Source of the DNA: Megamerina dolium
Taxonomy: Eukaryota > Arthropoda > Insecta > Diptera > Megamerinidae
Assembly: GCA_963854835.1 (NCBI GenBank)
Contig: OY978530.1
Span: 30,720,695-30,784,694 of the forward strand
Direction: 5' to 3'
Length of the DNA stretch: 64,000 nt
Positions 1-9,957 of this stretch are shown one piece after another (position 1 is the stretch's first letter; each line of letters starts with the position of its first letter). The notes below the pieces were generated by a model. It did not search any database. It was not told the DNA's origin and worked only from the letters and a program-made list of their open reading frames with translations. A program made the position numbers and the translations under genes.

Positions 1-631
1 TATCTGAAGTGTATAAGAGATACAGTAAGGGGCCCAAAATGCTTCGTTGAGGAACGCCAAGGATGTACGAGAAATTGTCTTTTCGTGAGGTAGCTACTAA
101 GAAATGAGGAGACATTTGCTGGCAGTAATAGTTTGAGTTTGTAAATAAGGCCATCGTGCCATACTTTATCGAAAGCTTGAGTGATATCAAGAAAGACAGC
201 TGAGCAATACTTTTTTTCTTCAAAAGTGTTCCTTATCAGAGTTACAATGCGGTGGACTTCTTCTATTGTGCCGTGCTGTTTTCTAAATCCAAACTGATGT
301 TGAGGAATCAGTTGGTTGAGATTAATAAATGGAGTTATATTCATGACAAGTAGCTTTTCGAATACTTTAGAAAGTAGAGGCAGGAGGCTGCTAGGTCTGT
401 ACGATGCAACTTTTGTAGGGTCTTTTCCTGGTTTTGCTATCATAATAATTTTTGAAGTTTTCCAGCATTTGGGATAGTGTTTAATACGAAGGATAGCATT
501 GAAAATGTGCATCAGATGAATTTCTGAAGCCGGTGGTAGCTCTTTTATCATTTTACCGGTAATTTTATCTGGACCAGGTGATTTTTTTGGGTTTAAATCT
601 TTATAAATTGCTTTGAATATGTCCTTTTTTT
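1..631 (-). pseudogene. Jockey copy A reverse transcriptase, N-terminal half, frame-disrupted
   Basis: The minus-strand translation matches the reverse transcriptase of the copy at 55726-57018, including the PGKDP segment, the HQFGFRK block and the FLDITQAFDKVW block that carries the first catalytic aspartate. It is separated from the endonuclease frame by a poly(T) run at about 628-636 (9 T here, 7 in the other copy). Near bases 50-75 about 35-40 bases present in the other copy are missing, just before the PQGS block. The FADD active-site block would lie outside the window. Confidence 0.85.
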
Positions 632-1909
632 TTAATTTTGAGCGTTATTGAGCAAGGTTGAGAAGTTAATTTTTGGTAATGAGGACTGTAAAGAGGGTGG
701 ATTGGGTGTAAACACACTTTTTAGGTGGTTTGCAAAAGCCAAACCCTTCTCACAGTTGCTTCTAGCCCAATTACCGTCACTCAAACGGATGGGGGAATCA
801 GTGAGAATTGGCCGATTTGATTTTTTTGCTGATTTCCACAAAGAGTAGTCTGACGCTTCACCAGGTGTTAATTTCGCTATGTGCTCTTCTAACTCTTTGT
901 TGTTTTTATTTTTTAAGGCTTGCTTTAACTTTCGAGTGCAGTGCTGTAGCTGTGTTTTCAGATTCGGTGATCTGAATTCTTGCCATTGTCTTCGGAGTCT
1001 TCTTTTCTGTCTTACTAGCAATTCAATATCGGCTGGTGTGTATGGGCTATAGTTTGATTGCTTGCATACCTTTGTGCAGGTGGCTGAGCTGAGAGCTAAT
1101 GAGAGCAGCTGGTTGAATTTTTCGAGTGCTGAGTCTACATCGTGTCCATTTCTTAATACAGTACTCAGAGGAAGATGGGAATTTATATATTTCTTGAATT
1201 TTAACCAGTCTATTTTCTTTCTAACGCAATTGCTTTGGGGGCTTGGTGATTTTATAGATATTACCGTGGGTGAGTGGTCAGATGATAGATCATAATTACA
1301 CTCTGTGGAGATATTTTCCATCTGCAAACCTTTGGCGACTCCAAAGTCTATGAGATCGGGTATTTTCCTCTTGTCCGTCAGCCAATATGTCGGTTGACCA
1401 TTTGAAATAACATCGTAGCCGTGGTTAGTGATGATTGAACATAGTCTTTTGCCTTTTGGAGTTATTAATCGGGAGCCCCAGTGAGTGTGTTTGGCGTTGA
1501 AATCGCCAGCAACCAAGAATTTGCTACTAAGAGTTGAGAAAAATTCTTTATATTGCTGTTCGGTAATACTGTATCTTGGGGGACAGTATATCGCAGATAT
1601 TACTAGCTTAGAGATGTATTCTTCCAGACATATAGATGTTGCTTGCAAGTAGACGCTACAAAAATCTTCAAGAACATGATGTTTTATTCTGCTTTTTATC
1701 AATATGGCAGTTCCTCCACGTGCCTTACCATGCGGATGATTTGTGGTGTACAGTTTGTAATATGGTATTTGGTAGCAATTTTTGTCAGTGAAATGGGTCT
1801 CAGATATCATCATTATGTCGATTTGGCTGGATTCAAGGAATTGAATTAGCTCCAAACGGTGCTGGCTTAAGCCGTTGGCGTTCCAGTGGCATATCTTGAG
1901 ACAACTCAT
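632..1909 (-). CDS. Jockey ORF2 endonuclease domain (copy A)
   Basis: This 425-residue frame begins with the CHWNANGL block typical of Jockey ORF2. Further apurinic-endonuclease signatures follow: ISETHF near residue 36, the AGDFNAKHTHWGS block near residue 133, and SSDHSPT near residue 210. The enzyme would nick the target DNA to prime reverse transcription. The ATG at 1909-1907 overlaps the ORF1 stop in an ATGA arrangement, which supports this start. The frame closes just before the reverse transcriptase at a homopolymer, so a normal ORF2 polyprotein is not made from this copy. Confidence 0.88.
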   Translation of the reverse strand: MSCLKICHWNANGLSQHRLELIQFLESSQIDIMMISETHFTDKNCYQIPYYKLYTTNHPHGKARGGTAILIKSRIKHHVLEDFCSVYLQATSICLEEYISKLVISAIYCPPRYSITEQQYKEFFSTLSSKFLVAGDFNAKHTHWGSRLITPKGKRLCSIITNHGYDVISNGQPTYWLTDKRKIPDLIDFGVAKGLQMENISTECNYDLSSDHSPTVISIKSPSPQSNCVRKKIDWLKFKKYINSHLPLSTVLRNGHDVDSALEKFNQLLSLALSSATCTKVCKQSNYSPYTPADIELLVRQKRRLRRQWQEFRSPNLKTQLQHCTRKLKQALKNKNNKELEEHIAKLTPGEASDYSLWKSAKKSNRPILTDSPIRLSDGNWARSNCEKGLAFANHLKSVFTPNPPSLQSSLPKINFSTLLNNAQN

Positions 1910-3501
1910 GGTCTGGATAGCAATGTTTGGAGTAACATCGATTGATTTTTCATCATTTCTTGCATCATTGTTTGCATTGAGTTCATGAATTGGTTCATAT
2001 TCTGAATCAATGTTTGAAGCAAATGTTCAAGGGTACTTGGCTGTTGGGTGGGCAGTGAGTGTTTCTGCTCATTATTTACATTGCTTTGTTGGTGTGGGTT
2101 TTGTTTTAACACGCTAGCGTATGAATTGGTTTGATTCTTGTTTGGGATTGCAGAGAAGAATTGTGTTGCATCAATATTTTGTCTCTTACTTGAGTTGGCT
2201 ATCTGAGTTTGCTCAACTGGTTTTAGAGGTTGATTGCTAGCGGAGAAATTTAGCTTTAGGGTTGTATATACTGGGCAACCTCTATAATTTGCGGTGTGAT
2301 TACCTCCACAATTGCTGCATTTTTTCATGCTAGCATCGCCTTTAGATTTTGGGCATATGGAGATCTCCACAAATCACACGAACAGCTGGCAGGGTACAAT
2401 ATGTCTTAGTATGTCCATATTCTTGGCAGTTGCTGCACTGAGGAGGTCCAGTTCTCTTATGGGGTTCTTCGATTGTGATTTTGCGATGCAATAAATATCG
2501 AATTTTATATATGGGGTGTACTTCACCTTTTTTAGGGGTTTTGTTTCAGGCTGCAGCTCAATACGATATAACGGTTGAGGTATATTGCTCTTGTTGAGAA
2601 TGTTGAATATTGTTTTGGCTTGAAACCCTTCTTCCTGAAGGGCAAGTTTGATTTCGTTAATGTCAACGTTGGGTTCGACGCCTTTGAGTACTACGATTAA
2701 GCCCTTACTACTTTTTAGCTGATATGTGTAGTAATTCTTTTTTACAGCATCAAATTCCGCAATTACTTTGCGATAATGAGTTTCGCTGTAGATTTGCACT
2801 TTCGTTTCCTCAATTTGGCCTTTGCGAATAGGAACAACGTGGAAATTCTTTGGTCCTATAAGACTTGAAGTTCTAGAAATCAACTTATCTGAGTTGCGTT
2901 CTCTTAAGAAAGTAGGTGAGGGTTTGAAATGTTTCTAGGAGATACTATTTTCGTCACTTTCATCACCTGAAAGAAGAGCGTATCTATTTTCCGAACTAAT
3001 AGGGGCAGTGTTCTGCTTTTGAATTTTTGTTGAATTCATTTGTTTTGAATTTTGTGGACTTCTTTTTCGCTTTACTACAGTAATGTAGCGATCAATTCCA
3101 GTTTGAACAGCAACTGGTTCTTTATTAGTCATCGCACTAGTTTCTTTAACTACTGGGTCATGCACTTCAGTAGAAAGGCCGTTATTTGTTTGCTTTGATG
3201 TTGTAGCTGTTGGTGTTACACTCCACGGTATAGAGGGAGATAGTATATCACGAGAGAACAAATTATTTTTTTTGTCTGTATTTATTGTTGTTGCAAATTT
3301 TGATGTAGTGTTAGAGTGAGGAATATGTACAGGCAAAAGATTTACACTGTTACTTTCACTTGTGCAGTGTGTATCAACTGTTTTTTTTTTTTTTGATAAT
3401 GCACTTATCGGGGGGGTTTGCGCGGGTGATTGCAAGTTATTGTTTACACACACATTAACAGGCGATTGCCGTTGCCGGGGAGGAGAGCGCTGAACACTCA
3501 T
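1906..3501 (-). pseudogene. Jockey ORF1 (gag-like), copy A, broken into three frames
   Basis: The likely start is the ATG at 3501 (MSVQRSP...); the second Jockey family at 33298 starts similarly (MSVKRSP). The product falls in three pieces: a basic, low-complexity N-terminus (to about 2935), a central RNA-binding-like region (about 2883-2374, with a segment on residues solved identically in copy C), and a C-terminal part with the knuckle CSNCGGNHTANYRGCP and a Gln/Met/Asn-rich tail (about 2370-1906). Gag-type proteins of this class package element RNA. At least two frameshifts separate the pieces. Confidence 0.82.
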
Positions 3502-3744
3502 ATTATAAACAAAATGTTTGCAAACGATATTATTATATTTATTTTTTTTTTTTATAAAAAGAAAAAAAATCACCGAAATAACTCCTTGAGTTTCTTAGCG
3601 TCTTTTCGCAAAATATTAAAATTTTTTTTTTTTTTTTTTACCGAAAACAATCACTTCCGACTCTATCAAACACGTCCACTCTTATTGGTGACTTTCACAG
3701 ACAGTCCCATTTAAAGCCCCAAAACTCCCATTTCCATACGAAAA

Positions 3745-4108
3745 TATTTGTACACTAGAGAAGACTGATAACAAAAGGAATGTTTTACAAAGTTTTAACT
3801 TTAACCATTTAACGAATTAATAAGAAATTTATTATCCGAATTTCATGAATTATTTTTCAAAGAAGGAGATATGTTATCGGCAACACATGAAATTGAACAC
3901 ATAATTGTCACAACAACTGACGACATATTCGAAAATATATAGATACCCTGCCATTCATGAGACTGAAATTGAAAGACAAATAAAAGAAATTCTGGATAGA
4001 GGCATTATTCGGGAATCCGATAATTCAAATAGGGAAAAATGGAGATTAGTGATAGATTATCGTAAGTTAAATTAGTATACTGTTGCTGACAAATTCCTTA
4101 TTTCCAAT
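3745..4108 (+). pseudogene. Gypsy-type LTR element pol remnant, left part (start of reverse transcriptase)
   Basis: The plus-strand translation contains the block before Gypsy reverse transcriptases (a HETEIERQIKEILDRGIIR-like segment, then WRLVIDYRKLN), best resembling the 17.6/297 group. A stop follows the YRKLN block and other frame breaks occur upstream. The reading resumes at 10362, after the BEL/Pao insertion, with the duplicated bases CCAAT on both sides. The left boundary is approximate and no LTR was found. Confidence 0.8.
4104..4108. repeat. Target-site duplication (CCAAT) of the BEL/Pao element, left copy
   Basis: CCAAT directly precedes the left LTR (which begins TGTTTCG) and is repeated at 10362-10366 directly after the right LTR. 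A 5-bp duplication fits BEL/Pao integration. Removing one copy and the element makes the surrounding Gypsy sequence contiguous in frame. Confidence 0.92.
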
Positions 4109-4512
4109 TGTTTCGAGGAAGAGCTGATTTGCTCCACCTATTTGCAAATTTAAAATTAAACTCTTAAAAAAAGTTTGTTAACTTTATTGATTCGTGGTCG
4201 CAGTAGAAGTGAATTTAACAGTTGTAGAATATTAAAGTTAGGCTATGCTTATGATTATATGTACATAAGAATGAGATAATGAAAGAAATTGATAAAATTT
4301 TAGTCAACTGCAATGAGGGAGTTTACAGTTGCATGTATGATCACTAAATTCAGAGAGAATAAGAGAATTACAGTTTCGTTTATGATCTCGAGATTTATTA
4401 CATTCCAATATAAAATGATAGTTTATTATATGATCATGAAAGTTAGCTCTGCGAGTCCCGAAATAGAAATAGTGCTGCGAGTCCCGATATAAAATTAGTG
4501 CTGCTGCGAACA
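4109..4512 (-). repeat. BEL/Pao 3' LTR
   Basis: This 404-bp terminal repeat matches 9958-10361 except at four positions that I could see. It begins TGTTTCGAGG and ends GCGAACA on the plus strand. The integrase-side reading frame ends 18 bases inside this LTR. Confidence 0.96.
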
Positions 4513-4821
4513 TCCTCCCCACGTTGGAAGGTGTAGGCTTTCAACCGATTCATTCTCGATAGGAAGCACAGCAATTTTCCCCACAGCTCGCTTAACAAGT
4601 CCATTGGCAGTGCGAATAATTGCAACACGAGCCACGCCATCGGAGCCATAAATTAAAGTCTCTACACGCCCTAGTCGCCATTTCAGTGATGATAGGTTTT
4701 CGTCTTTTAAAATGACCATATTTCCAGCTTGAATATCGCCATTTGATTTTTGCCACTTGACTCGCTCTTGTAGAAGTGAGAGGTATGAGCTGCTCCACTT
4801 TTTCCAAAACACTTGCTGCAT
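4495..4821 (-). pseudogene. BEL/Pao integrase C-terminal region
   Basis: This stretch (MQQVFWKKWSSSYL..., then W-rich segments and the GRVETLIYGSDGVARVA-type block) is the C-terminal DUF-like region found after the integrase core in BEL/Pao polyproteins. It is in the same frame as the integrase at 4879-6234, separated by one stop codon at 4879-4881. The frame ends inside the LTR at 4495. Confidence 0.85.
4513..4520 (-). other. Polypurine tract of the BEL/Pao element
   Basis: On the minus strand GGGGAGGA lies immediately upstream of the 3' LTR, the expected primer site for plus-strand DNA synthesis. It also lies inside the end of the pol reading frame, so it is both coding sequence and replication signal. 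Confidence 0.8.
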
Positions 4822-4878
4822 ATGACAAATGCGCTGCCATCGGTTTAAACGACTGATATCGAGACTGGTGACGTCTGG

Positions 4879-6234
4879 TTAAACGAAAGATGTAAATGGC
4901 GCACCTATGAGGAAATGAGCAGGTGTCAGCACGTCCAAATCATCTGGATTCTCTGAAATTGGACAAAGTGGGCGAGAATTAATTATCGCTCCGATTTGAC
5001 ACACAAGAGTGCGAAGCTCTTCAAATGTTAGAATTGAGAGGCCAACGATACGTAGAAAGTGGAATTTCGCTGACTTAACCGCTGCCTCCCATAATCCACC
5101 AAAGTGTGGTGAACGAGGTGGAATGAATCTCCATGCGATGCCTTCTGAGATGCATTGATTGGTGATTTCAGTGTTATGAGAATTGCTTAAAAGCAATTGC
5201 CTTAAATCTTGCATTTCGTTTTTAGCTCCGACAAAGTTCGTTGCATTATCAGACCAAATGGTGTGTGGCTTGCCTCTTGTGCAAATAAAGCGTTTTAGAG
5301 CTACTAAAAATGATGACGTGGAAAGGTCTTGAACAAGTTCCAGATGACAAGCCTTCGTGCTGAAGCAAACGAAAATGCATATGTAGCATTTGATAGGTGG
5401 CCTAGTCCGAACTTCTGACTTATAGTAGAATGGCCCGCAATAGTCAATACCAGTGGTGAAAAAGGCTCTGTTTGCTTGTACTCTGTCGGATGGTAGGCTA
5501 CCCATAATATGCTCGTAAATTTTTGGTTTCAAACGAAAACATCGAATGCATTTGTTTATAACACTGGCAACAGTCTTTCGACCACCAATTGGCCAATATT
5601 GCTGTCGAATCGACGCTAGTACGCTCTGTGGTCCTGCATGTAGATATTTACGATGAAAGTAGTCAATTATTGCGTTAGTGACTGGATGATGCTTTGGCAA
5701 TAGAAGTGGTGCTTCAAAGTCCAACAATGAGTTTTGCAAGCGCCCTCCAACGCGAAGAAGCCCGAATGAGTCGACAAATGGATTTAATGAGCGTAGTTTG
5801 CTTGACGAGTTAAGTTTCTTATCAAACCGTAGCGCTTTGAGCTCAGCTGCAAAATGAACTTGTTGAATGTGACGAATTAGTAGGTGTGTACCCCTTTTGA
5901 TGTTCAGTGGAGTCAGCGGTTGGCTATCAACGTGAGTACTGCGCGGTTGGCAAAAATGGTAAACGTATGCAAAGATGCGCTGCAACTTGTGAAAGGAGTT
6001 GTGGTATTTGCAATAGAGCGTTATGTCGCGTAGTTGAGAAGTAATTAAAACCTTCCGTCGCCGTTCGGGTAAATCCGTTAAAAAATCGATTCTATTCGGC
6101 CAATCTGAGTGCTCCTTTGATAAAAATGGTGGACCATTGTTCCAAAGTTTAGGATTTAGTAGTTCATTCGGAGTGCATCCCCTCGAAAGGATATCGGCCG
6201 GGTTCAAAGAAGTAGGCACATGATGCCAAGTCAT
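4879..6234 (-). pseudogene. BEL/Pao integrase
   Basis: This 451-residue frame carries a zinc-binding HHCC region (HRKYLHAGPQS then CIRCFRLK, roughly residues 190-235) and the catalytic D, D, E core: GIDYCGPF, then SDNATNFVG, then PHFGGLWEAAVKSA. The enzyme inserts the linear DNA copy into the host genome. It begins with WHHVPTSLNPADILSRG, the conserved RNase H-integrase bridge. An in-frame TAG at 6256-6258 precedes it and a TAA at 4879-4881 cuts off the C-terminal region. Confidence 0.93.
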
Positions 6235-6260
6235 ACCTTGAGTTAGCGTTTGAACCTAGC

Positions 6261-6875
6261 TCACTCTATTTGATACAAAATTTTGAAATTTGATGGTTGT
6301 TCGCGAAGCCAAGATAGAGTGACCATCGAGTCTGACCAGCAGTGAACGGTGTGAGGATGTGGAAAATCTTGCGATATGGATGCTACCAATTCCGCAAGCA
6401 ATAACGCTGCAGACAATTCCAATTTAGGTATGGTTAAACTCTTCAGAGGCGAGACTCTCGACTTTGCACAAAGTAAGCATGATTTTAAGAAACCATCACA
6501 CTCCGAACGAATGTAGACGCAAGCACCAAACGCTGCCAAACTTGCGTCGCAAAAGGCATGAATCTCCCAACTTGAATATGGTGTCAATACAAAACGAGGA
6601 AATTTAAAACTGCTCACTAAACCATACTGAGCACAAATGTCAGTCCAGCTAGCTAGCAACGACTGAGGCAAACTTTCGTCCCATTGCAGTTTTTCCTTCC
6701 ATAGGGTTTGTAGGAGAATTTTTGCCTTCGTAATGACTGGCGAAACTAGTCCAAGCGGATCATAAAATTTAGCAATATGTGAAAGTATCGTACGCTTTGT
6801 TGCGCGTGCGTTATTGTGCGATAGGCGAAAAAGAGAATAAGAAATTATCTGTGTTAGCGTCCCAGACGAGGCCAA
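6261..6875 (-). pseudogene. BEL/Pao reverse transcriptase end and RNase H
   Basis: The frame contains ATKRTILSHIAKFYDPLGL, a hallmark linker of BEL/Pao polymerases, followed by an RNase H-like region (IHAFCDASLAAFGACVY, TIPKLELSAALL, WSDSMVTLSWL). A one-base difference in a T run near 6828 separates it from the upstream reverse transcriptase, and a missing A near 6285 shifts it away from the integrase frame. RNase H would degrade the RNA template during replication. Confidence 0.9.
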
Positions 6876-6906
6876 GAGTCTTCGTTACATAAGTTCCATC
6901 ATAGAA

Positions 6907-8493
6907 TTAGAGCATACTCTCACGTTCTGATTCAACAATGCCTTGAAGCGTACTAGTCTCGCTTGAGCACCACTTACGAATGTTGAATCCTCCACGCTGA
7001 AATAAACCTTTAACCTGACGTCTGATCTCAACCACTTTCTCTATAGTATCTCCGCCTGAAATGAGATCGTCAACATAAAAATCTCTTCTCACGATTTTTG
7101 CGCCTATTGGAAATGACTCTTCTTCATCGTACGAAAGTTTATGCATAGCACGAATTGCCAAAAAGGCGGCAGATTTCGTACCATATGTTACAGTGTCCAA
7201 CTTGTATACCTTTATCTCATCGAGTGGATGCTCACGCCATAATATACATTGAAGATATTCGTCTGGAGATGTCACACGTACACACCGGTGTATTTTACAT
7301 ATGTCTCCGCAAAGAGCGAATTTACGAAATCGAAATTGTGAAACAGTTTTGAACAATTTTGGCTGAATAGTTGGGCCCGCTAACAAAACATCATTTAGCG
7401 AGTAGCCCATTGTTGTTTTTGCGGAGCCATCGAATACGACGCGAAGCTTAGTCGTTGTGCTGTCAAGCTTTTGCATGCAGTGATGTGGTAGAAAATAAGT
7501 TGTTGTTGTGGCTTGTGGTTTTGCCAGTGACATATGGTGCAGCGATGCATACTCATTCATAAAGGAAATATATTGAGTTTTCAAATCATGATTATTTTCC
7601 AATTTTCGCTCTAATTTTTTAAATCTCCGAAGAGCATGATTACGTGAGTCGCCAAGAGCGCTCAAGTTTTTTTTTGCAGGCAAACGTACCGAATACTCTC
7701 CCGAAGCTAAACGAGTGAAATTTTCTTTGAAATGCTGCTCACACCAATCGTCTTCTTCAGAAGATGGAGGAGCAGAGTCGAAACAGTTCTCTATTTCCCA
7801 AAATCTTTTAACAATATCGTTCAACGAATTGTTGTTTTGTTGTTGTTCAGATACGTTTTTGGTGCAAGCTGCGAGTGACGATGATTGTTTGGTGGTGTAT
7901 GAAACACCTCCAGACACAACCCAACCCAGTCGAGTTTTTTGTAACATTGGCAAATTACTAGCAATGCGAATTTGGCCAACACACATCAAATCAAAAAATA
8001 AACTAGCGCCAATAAGCAAGTCAATGCGCTGTGGTTTGAAGAATAGTGGATCTGCAAGAGTAATATTTGATGGTATCTTCCATTCCGAAGTAAGGTTGAA
8101 GTTAGGTTGATAATCTGTTATGCTGGGTGTGACCACAGCAGCGAACGAAGTGTTGTAGCTTTTATCTTGCGATTGTGCGAAAACGTCAATCTCTTTGTCG
8201 GCAACCAAGTTGGATTCGCCAATACCGGAGATCACAATTGTTGATTTTTTGAATGGAAGTTGCAACAGATTTGACAAGCGAGTAGTTACGAAATTTATTT
8301 GAGATGCTGAGTCGAGAATAGCGCGGCATGGAACATGGAAAATCATTGCTGTAGCTAGCAATACATTACTACTGCCGATAGATTTCGAAGCTTGAGAGAT
8401 TGAACTTGAAGTTAACGATGAAATGAGTGTTTGTTGTGACGAGGTTGTAGCTTTAATTTCTTGTGGATTTGAAGACGACGAAATTGGGTTCAT
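6907..8493 (-). pseudogene. BEL/Pao protease and reverse transcriptase
   Basis: Residues 52-66 hold the retropepsin motif (CRAILDSASQ, catalytic Asp near residue 61). The reverse transcriptase follows, with LRVVFDGSAKT, CGDICKIHRCVRV and the active site FYVDDLISGG near residue 475. The frame is continuous with gag across a single TGA at 8530-8532, so gag and pol were probably one polyprotein. It closes at a TAA at 6907-6909, while recognisable domain sequence (TLGLVWD) continues beyond in the same frame. Confidence 0.92.
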
Positions 8494-8529
8494 GTGAAGA
8501 AGAGAATTGTGTTTGGCTGAGCAATGACG

Positions 8530-9726
8530 TCAATGCCCAGACTTACATCGTTGTAGGCTATGGCCTTTGCGTAGACAATTTAAACAAAGTTGAAGCCGCT
8601 TAGCTTCCTTGTAGCGCAAATTCGGCGATAAATTTATGAATTTTATACAATTGTTTTTATAATGGTCTTTCGAATCGCAAAATACGCAAAAGCTAGAGGA
8701 ACTTGAAGATGCTACCAAAACGTTTCTAATGCCTTTATTGGTATTCGAATTTTTGCCCACCTGACTGCTAGGTGTTTGCGTTACCTTAGCACTTTCCAAA
8801 CTTTCCATCATGCGGCATCGCTTCGCCCAAAACGAGGCCATTGAATTCAAAGTTGGCAATGTCTGTACTGGCAAGTCCTCTTCCCATTTCTCCTGTGTCT
8901 TGTGATCGAATTTTCTGGTGGCAAGATGTATTAGTAACCCATCTAAAATTTGTTCAGATGTTGCCAAGGTGTAAAGTGCGCGAAGATGTGAATTGAATTT
9001 GTCGCTCAATTCTCGCAAGCCACTAGCAGAACTTCTATCAACAGTTTTAAGGCCGAAAATCGCCTTAACGTGTGCCTGAAAAACAAGTAATTTATTATCA
9101 AATCGATTCTTTAGTAGAGATTTATCATAATTCTCATCAACTGGCTCAAGTGAGCAAATGGTTTCTAATGCGGCTCCTTGCAAACTAGCTCGCAGATGTT
9201 GAAGTTTTTCCACTTTGCTCAATTCTAAGAAGAAGAAATTAGGCCAATCGATGTATGCTCTACTGAATTTCGGTATTTTCAACTCGGGAAGTCGAGATTT
9301 TCGTAACGATGAAAATAATGTGGACGGTGATTCATCCAATGCGAAATGCCTAGCGGTGGATGAGTGCCTTACGTTTGTCCTTCTATGTAAATTGAGTTCG
9401 CGTGACAGCTTTGCCTTAACTTCTAGGTACATGTCGAAAAATTCTGCTCGGCCTGTTCCATCCAGTTCGCGTGGATCAGCTTCTTCGAGAATCGACTGCA
9501 CGCGGTCAAAGCTATCGTGCATGCTCTCAACGTACTCCACGTGGACAGAAAGTTCGGCTTCATCGAGCTCACCAAGACGCTGCACCGACAAAGTTTTATT
9601 TAGTGCCATTAGTTGATGTTTAATCGATGCACTTTTCCTTTTGTTAAATAAAATTGAATCTGAGCTGTTAATCGTTACATCTGATGTGACGTCATTGCCT
9701 TTTCTCGATTTGTTGCCTTTTGGCAT
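8530..9726 (-). CDS. BEL/Pao gag
   Basis: This 398-residue frame begins with a basic MPKGNKSRKG segment, continues with the LPELKIPKFSRAYIDWPNFF block typical of BEL/Pao gag, and ends with two CX2CX4HX4C zinc knuckles (CVFCDSKDHYKNNC and CLNCLRKGHSLQRC). The stop falls just after GH, where the third knuckle begins: downstream in the same frame is RHCSAKHNSLLH. The BEL fragment at 48700-48830 has a cysteine-containing CSICRSHHHTLFH there, so the TGA probably replaced a knuckle cysteine. Confidence 0.92.
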   Translation of the reverse strand: MPKGNKSRKGNDVTSDVTINSSDSILFNKRKSASIKHQLMALNKTLSVQRLGELDEAELSVHVEYVESMHDSFDRVQSILEEADPRELDGTGRAEFFDMYLEVKAKLSRELNLHRRTNVRHSSTARHFALDESPSTLFSSLRKSRLPELKIPKFSRAYIDWPNFFFLELSKVEKLQHLRASLQGAALETICSLEPVDENYDKSLLKNRFDNKLLVFQAHVKAIFGLKTVDRSSASGLRELSDKFNSHLRALYTLATSEQILDGLLIHLATRKFDHKTQEKWEEDLPVQTLPTLNSMASFWAKRCRMMESLESAKVTQTPSSQVGKNSNTNKGIRNVLVASSSSSSFCVFCDSKDHYKNNCIKFINLSPNLRYKEAKRLQLCLNCLRKGHSLQRCKSGH

Positions 9727-9937
9727 GTAGGCTTTGCAAATAAATATGTGCCGTACGATATGTATGTAAAGAGGAGTAACGGTACTATCACCAGTTACCT
9801 CCGTTATGTGTTTATATATTGCCGCAACAAAATTGATTTATTTTAAGTTTTATTAACTTCGAATTTGCGAAAAATGAAACGAAAATGTGATTTAGTTAAA
9901 ATTAAAATAGTTATAACGCGAAATGACTTCTAACACG

Positions 9938-9955
9938 ATCACGTCGGGGTCACCA
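9938..9955 (-). other. Primer-binding site resembling tRNA-Trp
   Basis: The plus strand reads ATCACGTCGGGGTCACCA, two bases from the 5' LTR. It equals the 3' end of insect tRNA-Trp including CCA as I recall it, so the minus-strand RNA would anneal to that tRNA over 18 bases. The identification rests on memory of the Drosophila tRNA sequence. Confidence 0.85.
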
Positions 9956-9957
9956 AA

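Larger units (their letters stand above)
1..3715 (-). mobile_element. Jockey-clade non-LTR retrotransposon, copy A (3' end beyond window)
   Basis: Read on the minus strand this gives an untranslated leader, a gag-like ORF1 with zinc knuckles, and ORF2 with AP-type endonuclease followed by reverse transcriptase, which is the standard Jockey layout. Two other copies of the same family (55060-57167 and 59298-61428, plus strand) allow alignment. Position 3715 is where recognisable leader sequence ends and a Gypsy remnant begins shortly after, so this copy may be close to 5' complete. The 3' end lies beyond base 1. ORF1 is frame-broken, and the reverse transcriptase has a short deletion near base 70 and a homopolymer slip near base 630, so this copy is probably dead. 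Confidence 0.92.

Noticed and set aside
7715..8110. Long plus-strand frames opposite the BEL genes.
   Set aside because: They are antisense shadows of the gag-pol coding sequence without their own features.
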